DNA from: a virus
Virus record (IMG/VR): IMGVR_UViG_3300036792_000104
Span: 1 to 44,655 of that record
Reading direction: 5' to 3' (one strand)
DNA: 44,655 nt
This document shows positions 1 to 7,217 of this stretch, one piece after another. The position numbers and the translations under genes are program-made. The notes beneath the pieces were generated by a model. It was not told where the DNA came from, did no database searches, and was given only the letters and a program-made list of their open reading frames with translations. Positions within the stretch are counted from its first letter, which is position 1, and the number at the start of each line of letters is the position of its first letter.

Positions 1-186
1 CCGCGCCCTGAGCGCCGTTGTGGATGTCTCCGACTAGCGACTTGAGCGCACCCTCTACTAGATCCTTCATCATAGTAGTGACAATGTTGCCGCCAGGAAT
101 CTTGCCTAGCAGCGCGTTGATGGGACCAAACACAACGTCAGCGATCTTGGTCAGAGCCCAATCCGCCATCTTGGCTAGCCCGGCCT
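1..186. repeat. Contig-end overlap, left copy
   Basis: These bases match 44470-44655 at every position except one: A at 128 against G at 44597. The repeat lies inside the tape measure gene and keeps its reading frame, so it is an assembly closure overlap or a terminal redundancy. The mismatch changes a Phe codon silently. It points to a polymorphic population or an uncorrected read rather than to a k-mer artefact, which would be identical. Confidence 0.95.
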
Positions 187-2827
187 CACCGGCATGGATC
201 AAGGAATCAAACGAATCCTGAATACCGCCGCTCGGCAGTAGCTTGGTGTTGATGGCGCGCGGGTTTTTGATGTTGGTCGGGCCAGGTCCGCCACCACCGT
301 GCGCGTAGCCGGGGACGCCTGCGGCGCGAAGCTGCGGGCCGAGCAACTGAGACTGACCGGCGGATAGAACCGTTTCATCCCTTGATACCCGGATCAGCAC
401 ATCGTCTGCCGTCTGGTGTGAACCGCCGGTGACCTTACCGACCGCGCCGCCCTCGGCTAGCTGCGGGAGGTGGAGTAGGCCAGCCGCCTTATTCCAGATG
501 GTAGCCAGCGGGTGCCAAATGTCGTTGATGACAAAGTTGATTGGCCCAGAGAATGCAGCCTTGATGCCGCTGACAATGGAGCTGACCGTACGGATAAGAC
601 CGCGAGCGCCATTCTCAATCGTAGTCCACGCGCCAGAGAAGAAACCTTCGATCGCATGGACTGCGTTAAAGAAGTCGTTCTTGATGTTGCTGGCAAGGTT
701 GCTGATGATGCCAGCGGCGACACGGATAGGCGAGGTCAGCCAGTTCTCGATAGCATTCCAGTTACCGCGAATCCAGTTCCATACGTCCTTTGCCCAGCCC
801 TCAATTGTGCTAAAGTGCTTGGCAATTTCCAGCGCCGCGACCGCGATAGGTCCGCCGAGGATGGCCAGCAGTAGCGGCCAATTGTTCTTGATCCACGCCC
901 AGACGGCGAACGCAAACGCCTTGATGTCGTTGAAGTGCTTAGCGATCTGGATAGCCGCGATGGCTACGGGTCCGCCGATGATCTCGACTAGGAGAGGCCA
1001 ATTCGACTTGAGCCAGCCCCACACCGCCTGAGCCGCCACCAAGATATCGTGCCACGCGGCAACGAAAAATTCGCGCACTGACTTAAACTTCACAGCCAAA
1101 AGCACGAGCACGCCGATAAGAATTACTACCGCAGCGGCGATGAGGATAACGGGGTTTGCGGCCATGACCACATCGAGCGCAGCCTGAGCGCCAGTCCAGA
1201 TCTTGGTGTACGTGGACGCCTTGAAAATCGACGTGGTGAAGTTGCCGATAGCCGAGCCGACGATTGCGAGCTTGCCGCCGAGCGTGCCCATGACGCCGCT
1301 AGCGTCAGCCGTGGCGACACTCGCGTCTTTCATGCCGCCCTTGAGGTTGCCCACGCCGGTCTTGACGCTTCCGATCTTCCCGCCAAAGGTACCCCACGCG
1401 CCGGACGCTTCCGAGGCCGCTAGGGTCGAGTCGTTCATTCCCTTTTTGAGATTGGACAGACCGCCAGGCAGGCCAGAGATAGCCGTGCCCACAGAGTGCA
1501 GCGTGGTAACGCCGGACTTGAGGGAAGTCAATCCGCTGTTCAACTTCTTGACCGCATCGAGGAACGCCAGCATATAGAGCGTATCCTTGAGCAAGTCGGG
1601 GTTGGCCTTTTCGAGAGCGTTGGCCATAGAGAGAAGCACGCCCACGAATGAGAACAGCGACCGCGAGTTAGCGAAGGTCGAGAGGTCGGCCATCGAGTTG
1701 CCGGTACGTATAAGCAGTGAGCCAAGCTGCTTGAGGTCGTTCATGATCACCGGAGTGTCGGACTTGAACATATCCATTAGCGCTTGGAAGCCAGAGTGAC
1801 TACCGAGGGTTTGACCCCACGTCTGGAATTTCTTGGTGATATCGTCTAGTCCCTTTGACATAGACGCCGCCTGCGGGTTGAACGCATGGAAGATACCCAT
1901 AACGCCTAGCACTAGGTGGCCGATAGCATCACCAAGGTTGACAATGGCAGGCTTGACTAGCGGTAGCTCGGACTTGAGCCATCCGGCGAATCCAGCCGAG
2001 CCCACGCCCTTACTGAGCTGACCGATAAGCACACTGAGCGCCGCCGCGCCAGCCTTGACGAATGGCGTCATATCCCTGAGTAGCGGGTTGACCAGCTTGA
2101 GGCCACTCAGAATAGGGGCGAACGTGAACCGCGAGAGGCTATCACCCCAGTTGGTGACGGACTTCTGAGCGCCAGTGAGCGCCGCAGCGAGTGCCTTGAC
2201 CTGAGCCGGGGTGTCAGCGATCAGCTTTTTCTGAGCCGCAGTCTTGCTAGCCGAGGCCAAAGCCGCGTCGTAGTTCTTGAGCTGTGAAACAGGGCCGAGC
2301 AATGCCAGCCCATATGCGCCTAGCCCCAGGCCGCCCGCAATTAGCGAGCTACCAAGGGCAAGCGTAGCGACAGTGACGCCAGCAATGACCGGCTCTAGGA
2401 TTCCAGTGGCCAGGTTAATGCCAGCCATTGCCTTAGAGAATCCGCCAGCATCCTTACTGCCTAGCGTTATGAACTTGTCGAATCCAGCGAGAATGGTAGT
2501 GGCCGCGCCGAGGTCGCCGGTACCTACCTTGAGATCGATCTTGGCCGTCTTGCCGTCGAGCGCCTTTACCTTCCGCTCTAGGTTGTCGAGCTGTAGGTCA
2601 GCGTCCTTTGCGTCCGCGCGAACCTTGATGATGACGTACTCACCATTGGCGCGCTGAACGCGCCGCTCGATCACATTGAACGGGCCTGCGGTCTGGTCAT
2701 TGACATTCGCCTTGACCGTTACGACCTTAGCTCCGAGCTTGCTAGCCGCAGCGTTAATGTCCTGCAAATCGGCGCGTGCCTGCCGCGAGTTAGACAGCAC
2801 ATTAAGCTGCACGCTCTTAACAGGCAT
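1..2827 (-). CDS. Tape measure protein, N-terminal part (gene continues at 43724-44655)
   Basis: This leftward frame stays open from the ATG at 2827 to base 1 and continues in frame at 44469, ending at 43724. The joined gene encodes 1,190 residues. The product sets tail length and is threaded through the tail tube. The start overlaps the stop of the tail chaperone frameshift frame (TAATG). The protein opens with a domain rich in charged and Ala residues. Long Ala/Gly/Val-rich hydrophobic stretches and repeated Trp-containing segments follow, around 550-1080 on the DNA, as is usual for tape measure proteins. The position directly after the chaperone pair and before the large tail proteins supports the call. 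The C-terminal lysozyme-like domain is described under the other part. Confidence 0.93.
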   Translation of the reverse strand, partial: MPVKSVQLNVLSNSRQARADLQDINAAASKLGAKVVTVKANVNDQTAGPFNVIERRVQRANGEYVIIKVRADAKDADLQLDNLERKVKALDGKTAKIDLKVGTGDLGAATTILAGFDKFITLGSKDAGGFSKAMAGINLATGILEPVIAGVTVATLALGSSLIAGGLGLGAYGLALLGPVSQLKNYDAALASASKTAAQKKLIADTPAQVKALAAALTGAQKSVTNWGDSLSRFTFAPILSGLKLVNPLLRDMTPFVKAGAAALSVLIGQLSKGVGSAGFAGWLKSELPLVKPAIVNLGDAIGHLVLGVMGIFHAFNPQAASMSKGLDDITKKFQTWGQTLGSHSGFQALMDMFKSDTPVIMNDLKQLGSLLIRTGNSMADLSTFANSRSLFSFVGVLLSMANALEKANPDLLKDTLYMLAFLDAVKKLNSGLTSLKSGVTTLHSVGTAISGLPGGLSNLKKGMNDSTLAASEASGAWGTFGGKIGSVKTGVGNLKGGMKDASVATADASGVMGTLGGKLAIVGSAIGNFTTSIFKASTYTKIWTGAQAALDVVMAANPVILIAAAVVILIGVLVLLAVKFKSVREFFVAAWHDILVAAQAVWGWLKSNWPLLVEIIGGPVAIAAIQIAKHFNDIKAFAFAVWAWIKNNWPLLLAILGGPIAVAALEIAKHFSTIEGWAKDVWNWIRGNWNAIENWLTSPIRVAAGIISNLASNIKNDFFNAVHAIEGFFSGAWTTIENGARGLIRTVSSIVSGIKAAFSGPINFVINDIWHPLATIWNKAAGLLHLPQLAEGGAVGKVTGGSHQTADDVLIRVSRDETVLSAGQSQLLGPQLRAAGVPGYAHGGGGPGPTNIKNPRAINTKLLPSGGIQDSFDSLIHAGEAGLAKMADWALTKIADVVFGPINALLGKIPGGNIVTTMMKDLVEGALKSLVGDIHNGAQGA

Positions 2828-3398
2828 TATGGATTCCTATCTGCGTTCTTTTTGCGCTCGGCGCGCTCGTAGTCAATCCCCTTGATGAGATTGAAAAAGT
2901 CGTACAGCAAAAGAGCGTCTACCATTGGCGGCGGGCAGTTGCAATCACGGGACAACTCGTAGAGGTATTCCGCGCGCACCTTGCCTATGTCGCTGTTTAG
3001 TAGACGCTGCCAATCGCCACCGGAGGTCAGGTCGATTCGGGGTCGGTCGTCTCTTCCTCCGTTGCTGCTTTTGGGGCCTTGCTCGCGCCAAGATCGACGC
3101 CGGTTGCCTCTTCGAGTTCGCGCCGCTCATCGTCGGAAAGGCCGTTGACGATGCCCTCGGCTAGCGCATTCGAGAATGCGGCAACCTTGAAGTTCACATC
3201 GTGGATGTTGCAGCGCTCACCGTTGGTGGTCTTCATGTACCAGTAGAGGCCGACCATTGCGTCGGGGTCCACTTCGACCATGCCCTTTTGCAGCCCCATG
3301 ACCGTAAGGCCGGTGGCTACCTTGATCGTGCGCGCCTGCTTGACATCCATCTCGTCAAGATCGATGGTGTACTTCTTGCCCTCGTAATCGAGTTCCAT
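2827..3398 (-). CDS. Tail assembly chaperone, long form made by -1 frameshift
   Basis: Frame 0 runs from the ATG at 3398. At the heptamer CCCAAAA (3075-3069), decoded as C CCA AAA, a -1 slip lets the ribosome pass the frame-0 stop. It then reads 80 further codons to a TAA at 2829-2827, giving a product of about 190 residues. The second frame has no convincing start of its own. It encodes a sensible mixed-charge sequence (KVRAEYLYELSRDC, LLLYDFFNLIKGIDYERAERKK) of the type seen in the T part of GT chaperones. Known chaperone pairs of this kind bind the tape measure protein and help assemble tail tube subunits. The TAA overlaps the tape measure ATG. Confidence 0.85.
3027..3398 (-). CDS. Tail assembly chaperone, short form
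   Basis: This is the 123-residue frame-0 product (MELDYEGKKYTIDLDEMDV start). It lies between the neck and tail tube genes and the tape measure gene, the classical place of the G-type tail chaperone. A purine-rich GAGAGAGGCAGAGG stretch precedes the ATG. The C-terminus is acidic and flexible (ATEEETTDPEST), which is common downstream of the slip site, because the short form only needs the folded N-terminal domain. The role is inferred from position, size and the frameshift arrangement. Confidence 0.85.
   Translation of the reverse strand: MELDYEGKKYTIDLDEMDVKQARTIKVATGLTVMGLQKGMVEVDPDAMVGLYWYMKTTNGERCNIHDVNFKVAAFSNALAEGIVNGLSDDERRELEEATGVDLGASKAPKAATEEETTDPEST
3069..3075 (-). promoter_or_regulatory. 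-1 ribosomal frameshift site CCCAAAA
   Basis: On the minus strand the heptamer reads C CCA AAA in frame 0 and fits the X XXY YYZ rule: X is C, Y is A and Z is A. Pro and Lys tRNAs can re-pair as CCC and AAA after slipping back one base. It falls at codons 109-110 of the short chaperone. The -1 frame is open from here to 2829. Confidence 0.85.
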
Positions 3399-3434
3399 TG
3401 CCTCTGCCTCTCTCGTGAGTCATAGTGACTCGGT

Positions 3435-3899
3435 TTACTTGAAGCCCAGTTGATGCGCCCAGTCATCTACGATCTCGGCGTACTTCTCCGCTGCGCGGTC
3501 TAGGGCTTGTTCTGCTGCATCTTCCATGTAGGGACGGTGCGGGGTCGGGTACCACTCGCCGCTGTAGCGCTTCGAGCCGACACGGGCGAACAGCGGGTGT
3601 CGCTTGCCAAACTCGAACGGTGCCGCGTTGCGGGCGTACTTGCCAGGCGTGCGCACGTAGACGCCGCCAGCGGTCAAGCCACCGCCTACGCGGGTAGCTG
3701 CGGGGATGCGCTTAGACCAAGCTGCGTTTGCACGAGCTTGCGCCGCGATGACCTCGGCCGCATCCTTGAGTCTGCCGCGCTCGGCCTGCCGCATAGCCGG
3801 GGTCGAGAGACTGGCCAGCTTGCGGATATCTGAACCCAAGGTTACCCCGCCGTTGCCGTTTACCACAGTGACGGTCGGGGCCGACCTTGGAGCGACCAT
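3435..3899 (-). CDS. HK97 gp10-like neck / tail completion protein
   Basis: The 154-residue product has an N-terminal helical segment rich in Ala and Arg (AAEVIAAQARANAAW). A basic Gly/Tyr-rich middle with RVGGGLTAGGVYVRTPGKYAR follows, and it ends in PYMEDAAEQALDRAAEKYAE. That order of an Ala-rich helix, a strand-rich basic core and a terminal helix after a P-x-M/L turn resembles the HK97 gp10-like family of head-tail joining proteins. Its place between the major tail protein and the chaperone is somewhat unusual for gp10, which normally precedes the tail tube. The start follows a tiny membrane-peptide frame by one base, so translation may be coupled. The family call is from pattern and context only. 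Confidence 0.5.
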   Translation of the reverse strand: MVAPRSAPTVTVVNGNGGVTLGSDIRKLASLSTPAMRQAERGRLKDAAEVIAAQARANAAWSKRIPAATRVGGGLTAGGVYVRTPGKYARNAAPFEFGKRHPLFARVGSKRYSGEWYPTPHRPYMEDAAEQALDRAAEKYAEIVDDWAHQLGFK

Positions 3900-3900
3900 C

Positions 3901-3978
3901 TCAGATCACGCCGAGCAACACGAGAATTACCACGATCGCTGCGGCCAAGACCGCGAGCACTGCAAGTTCTCTGACCAT
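3901..3978 (-). CDS. 25-residue single-span membrane peptide
   Basis: An ATG at 3978 is preceded by a strong GGAGGG ribosome site about seven bases upstream. It opens a 25-codon frame ending in TGA at 3901. After a short MVRE head, the rest is almost entirely Leu, Val, Ala and Ile with no charge, enough for one membrane span. It sits between the major tail protein gene and the neck-like gene, and its stop is one base from the next start. The good ribosome site and tight packing argue that it is translated. It may serve mainly to couple translation of the downstream gene. No function is known to me. Confidence 0.5.
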   Translation of the reverse strand: MVRELAVLAVLAAAIVVILVLLGVI

Positions 3979-4008
3979 CTTTGGCCCTCCGAAAGCGAGT
4001 TGTTTTAC

Positions 4009-5148
4009 TCAGACAGCGGGGATAGTGAGCGTGTCAGTGTCGCCAGTGTCGAGCGTGGTGTACGTGATCTGAATCGGGTTGTTCACTTCATCGTCAAGAC
4101 CAGTGAAGTTGACCGACTGAGTGATGACAGCGGGACCGCCGACCTTGGGGGCCTCACCGTCGAGCTTGATAGACGGGATGAGGATCTGTAGATCCTGCTT
4201 TTGCGAGCCCGAGCCAATGCCGATGCCGGTAAACTCAAGCAGCAGAGACGTAGGCGTGTCGGCCGTGTACGCCTCATACATGGCCTCTGTGTCCCACTCG
4301 ATGACGAACGTGCCAGAGATCGAACGTAGGCCGTTCTCGATCTGCTCTGCCTTGTAGCCAGCCGAGCCGAGGAAGTACCGCGACGTATCGAGCGCCATCG
4401 TCTGCTTGATCGAAATCGACTTGACCTGGCCGAGCCCGAGGCCGGTCCACGTACCAGACGACACGTTGGAAGTCGTGGTGATCGCCGCGCCAGTCGATAG
4501 CGTGGCCTGCCGGAAGTGGAACAGGTTGGACTGGTGGTTTGCCCACGTGGCAAGAGCCGGGGTCGTGGTGTTGAGTGGGTCACCGTTGTTCGTGGTGAGT
4601 CCGGCCAGCTCGTTACGACCATCGGCCGTAATAGTGAGCTGAGCAATCTCGCCGGTCTGGCACGCAATTTCCCAGTCAGACAGCTTGACGCCGACATAGG
4701 TAAACGGCTGCACAACCTGAGCGGTAGTCGTCACGCCCTTTTGCACGCAAAGCGATGCGCCCTGCGTGTTGCCGGGGATGTGGACGGCAGTCCAAGAGTT
4801 GGTCGTGGAGTTCTCGATCAAGTTGCCATTGGTGGCAAACACGCTCTGGTCAGTCGAGCCGACCATATACCGGAGTAGCCGGTTAAGCGCGGTGCAAGGC
4901 AGGTCCATGACCCACCCGCCGTTGACATCCCAGTTAGTCAGGACGCGCCGCCGCGTGCGAGCATACTTGCCACCCGCGTGCAGACCTTCACCCTGAACGG
5001 TGGTCTTCTTGCCCTCAAGCGTTTCGGACTTGATCTCGTAAGAGGTCACGCCGGTACCAGCGGTCAGCGTCGGAGCAACGCCGTAGGTACCTTCGGGGGC
5101 CACAAGGAACTGAGTAGATATACCCGATCCGACAATTGATGCGGTCAT
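4009..5148 (-). CDS. Major tail (tube) protein
   Basis: The 379-residue protein opens with MTASIVGSGISTQFLVAPEGTYG, the usual start of actinophage tail tube proteins of the phage_tube type. The rest is rich in Thr, Ser and Gly, beta-strand-like, and contains the tube-like stretch ITQSVNFTGLDDE near the end. It forms the stacked hexameric rings of the tail tube. GGGAG lies nine bases before the ATG. The gene lies upstream of the chaperone and tape measure genes and downstream of the tail terminator candidate, as expected. Size and composition fit well. Confidence 0.85.
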   Translation of the reverse strand: MTASIVGSGISTQFLVAPEGTYGVAPTLTAGTGVTSYEIKSETLEGKKTTVQGEGLHAGGKYARTRRRVLTNWDVNGGWVMDLPCTALNRLLRYMVGSTDQSVFATNGNLIENSTTNSWTAVHIPGNTQGASLCVQKGVTTTAQVVQPFTYVGVKLSDWEIACQTGEIAQLTITADGRNELAGLTTNNGDPLNTTTPALATWANHQSNLFHFRQATLSTGAAITTTSNVSSGTWTGLGLGQVKSISIKQTMALDTSRYFLGSAGYKAEQIENGLRSISGTFVIEWDTEAMYEAYTADTPTSLLLEFTGIGIGSGSQKQDLQILIPSIKLDGEAPKVGGPAVITQSVNFTGLDDEVNNPIQITYTTLDTGDTDTLTIPAV

Positions 5149-5153
5149 TTAGT

Positions 5154-5414
5154 TCAGCTCCCTTCGGGGTGCTCGGCCGCATTGGCTGCGGCTAGATCTG
5201 CCTGTGCTTTGGCCAGCTCGGCCTGAGCTGCGGCCACGTCATCGGGCGTGGAATCGTTCGGCGCATCCTTGCTCGGATCTGGCACGAGCGAACCGAGCCG
5301 GGGGTCACCTTCGGCAAGCGCGTTCGGAAGCAACGTCCCTTCCGGAACGTCAAGCTCCACCTTGTCACCCGGCAGATAACTGCCGAATGGGTGGACATAA
5401 ACGTATGTCTGCAT
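5154..5414 (-). CDS. Small protein with acidic Ala-rich tail, unknown role in head-tail region
   Basis: I choose the ATG at 5414 (MQTYVYVHPFG) because GGAGAG lies just upstream. An earlier in-frame ATG at 5432 has no ribosome site. The 86-residue product has a beta-like N-terminal half with a Pro/Gly pattern (GSYLPGDKVELDVPEGT). Its C-terminal helix is Ala/Gln/Lys-rich (AAAQAELAKAQADLAAANAAE) and could form a coiled coil. Its place between the tail terminator and the tail tube gene suggests a structural or assembly role. I do not recognise the family. Confidence 0.7.
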   Translation of the reverse strand: MQTYVYVHPFGSYLPGDKVELDVPEGTLLPNALAEGDPRLGSLVPDPSKDAPNDSTPDDVAAAQAELAKAQADLAAANAAEHPEGS

Positions 5415-5443
5415 GGTTGCCCGGCTCTCCATTGCGTTGCGAG

Positions 5444-5884
5444 TTAGGTCAAGCTGTTAACACGCGCCGAGCACCGCACGTCGAATGCGAGCTGCCCAAT
5501 GCATTTACCGGGCGCGTTTGAGTCTGGTGTAAAGGTGAAGTTGCCACACTCGGCAAAGCGCACATTGCCGCCGAGGTCGGCGTCATTCGCAACGGCAACT
5601 TCAACCAGCCCGAATGCCGTCATGGCTTCCGAGAGTCGCGCGGTGTAATCCTCATCGCCTGCGTAAGCGGTCAGCTCGCACATGATCGAATAGGTTTCTT
5701 CGCGCCTGTAATTCGGTCCAAGCTCGGCCGGGGTTTGATCACCGACGATTGCCAGGACTTGAAGCGTGATTGCCGCTGTGAACATTGGGAGCGGCTTGCC
5801 AAAGTTGACAGTCGCGTCCGACCCTAGCGCGGTCTGCGCCAACGTGAGAAAGTACGGAACCGCACTAGGAATCGAACTAGACAT
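5444..5884 (-). CDS. Putative tail terminator protein
   Basis: The 146-residue product begins MSSSIPSAVPYFLTLAQTALG, a start typical of actinophage tail terminator or head-tail connector proteins that cap the tail tube. It includes a strand-rich core with the ETYSIMCELTAYAGD stretch, as seen in gpU-like proteins. It stands after the connector genes and before the tail tube gene, the usual location. There are two or more Cys residues in the C-terminal third. The call depends on position and N-terminal pattern. Confidence 0.6.
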   Translation of the reverse strand: MSSSIPSAVPYFLTLAQTALGSDATVNFGKPLPMFTAAITLQVLAIVGDQTPAELGPNYRREETYSIMCELTAYAGDEDYTARLSEAMTAFGLVEVAVANDADLGGNVRFAECGNFTFTPDSNAPGKCIGQLAFDVRCSARVNSLT

Positions 5885-5907
5885 GTCATCGCCTCATCGA
5901 GTAGGGA

Positions 5908-6042
5908 TCAGTCGCCCGAGTCGCCCGGCCACTGCCGCGCGAGCTGCTGAGCGATGGTGGGCAGCAGGTTCGCACCGTTGTTGCCCTCGGTGTCGTACTG
6001 GTCAACGGCCGAATAGCCGGTGGCAGACGAGAATGCAGCCAT
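5908..6042 (-). CDS. 44-residue protein sharing its C-terminus with the upstream Ig-like gene
   Basis: An ATG at 6042 follows AAGAGGGGG by a few bases, a strong ribosome site, and the frame ends at a TGA at 5908. The product is acidic and Asn/Gln-rich. It ends in LARQWPGDSGD, which matches the LAREWPGDSGD end of the 125-residue Ig-like protein encoded just upstream. The shared end suggests either a duplication remnant or a common docking tail, perhaps for the capsid or neck. No other family resemblance is seen. Confidence 0.65.
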   Translation of the reverse strand: MAAFSSATGYSAVDQYDTEGNNGANLLPTIAQQLARQWPGDSGD

Positions 6043-6062
6043 GATTTACCCCCTCTTAGGGA

Positions 6063-6440
6063 TTAGTCGCCAGAGTCGCCGGGCCATTCGCGGGCCAGGT
6101 CAGTTGCGATCGGCCGCGATGGGTCGCCCTGTTCGGTGAAATACCCCTCATCGGGGATCGCCGCCGAGTGGACGTTGATGGTCAGTGAGCCGGACTGAAC
6201 CGCGCCCGCCGTGTCGGTGAGCGTGACCTTGATGGTTGCGGTGCCCGCAGCCGTAGGCGTGCCAGTGATCCGACTGAACGGCAGCGCGGCGTCAATCGCG
6301 AGCCCTGCGGGAAGCGTGCCCGAGGAAACGGACGCGGCCGAAAGCGCGGTCGCATTTCCCTGGTAGGCAATCGCCGCCTGATACGCCTGCCCGACAAAGG
6401 CGTCAGGAAGCGCCGTGGTGTTGATCACGATGTCTGTCAT
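6063..6440 (-). CDS. Ig-like domain protein, putative head decoration or accessory protein
   Basis: Residues from about 5 to 95 carry the hallmark of bacterial Ig-like (He_PIG type) domains: a GQAYQAAIAYQG strand, then SGTLPAGLAID, then ITGTPTAAGTATIKVTLTD. The last 30 residues are a linker ending in LAREWPGDSGD. Phage Ig-like domains are known as surface decorations that bind weakly to carbohydrates on hosts or particles. The gene lies between the capsid/connector block and the tail terminator, so it is likely a virion component. A related Ig-like segment occurs in the 1,662-residue tail protein. Confidence 0.7.
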   Translation of the reverse strand: MTDIVINTTALPDAFVGQAYQAAIAYQGNATALSAASVSSGTLPAGLAIDAALPFSRITGTPTAAGTATIKVTLTDTAGAVQSGSLTINVHSAAIPDEGYFTEQGDPSRPIATDLAREWPGDSGD

Positions 6441-6447
6441 GATTCCC

Positions 6448-7104
6448 TCATCCGATGATGGGCGTGCGCCGGTCAGGCTTGATCAGCTCAAGGATTCGCT
6501 CTGGTACTCCGAACGAAACCATTTCTTGCGGGTTAGCGCCAGAGCGTGCGTAGTCCGCAGCCACAGCGTCATAAGCGTCAGCCGAGCCCGAATACCGCTG
6601 CATGGCGTTTTGATACCAGTGCGCGATTAGCTCAAGCTCCGCTAGGACAATGTTGGCCTCTGTCGTATCCGTGCCCGCCGAATAGACGATGTGGATATTG
6701 CCAGAGCCAGGAACGAACGGCGCGGGGACGTTGCCGCCATAGCGCCGCGTAATGCAGCCCTCTTCCGCGTCATCGATCGAGTAGGCGAAGATGGAATCCG
6801 CAACGGAACCATTCGCCACGATGTCATTGACCTGAATATAGGCGAGGTCGTAGTTGGTCCAACCCCAACCCTCTTCAATCAGCTCGACCGAGAGAATCGG
6901 AATGTGACGCACCCAAATGGACAGGTCGCCGCCGTCGTAATACTCGTTGTATTCCTTGGGCACGATCTGCGAACACTCGCGCTGAATCACCTTGTCTGCC
7001 GCCGGAATGAAGATATTAGTCAACATCGCGTCGTCAGCCGTGTAGCCAGCGGACATCCGGAGGTGAGCCCGGACATCTGCCAAAGACGTAATAGAAGCGC
7101 CCAC
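6448..7104 (-). CDS. Head-to-tail connector (gp6-like)
   Basis: The 218-residue product has an N-terminal head-tail adaptor pattern: SLADVRAHLRMSAGYTADDAML, then FIPAADKVIQREC. It ends in a helix-rich part with LAELELIAHWYQNAM. This is the arrangement of gp6-like connectors that sit under the portal. I set the start at the GTG at 7104 because GGGAGG lies eight bases ahead. The GTG at 7113 touches that ribosome site and is unlikely. The gene follows the capsid gene, which fits the normal order. Confidence 0.75.
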   Translation of the reverse strand: MGASITSLADVRAHLRMSAGYTADDAMLTNIFIPAADKVIQRECSQIVPKEYNEYYDGGDLSIWVRHIPILSVELIEEGWGWTNYDLAYIQVNDIVANGSVADSIFAYSIDDAEEGCITRRYGGNVPAPFVPGSGNIHIVYSAGTDTTEANIVLAELELIAHWYQNAMQRYSGSADAYDAVAADYARSGANPQEMVSFGVPERILELIKPDRRTPIIG

Positions 7105-7217
7105 GTGACCCACCTCCCGTCATAGACAGGATCACCCCCTAGATAAGCAACACAGGGGTAAGGGAACCCCCCCGGCCAGCCGAGGCAAACCAGCCGAGAG
7201 GGTTGCTTTGGGTTGGG

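Noticed and set aside
4083-4715. 210-codon leftward frame inside the major tail protein gene
   Set aside because: It is an out-of-frame shadow full of Arg and Ser. The 379-residue frame is the real one.
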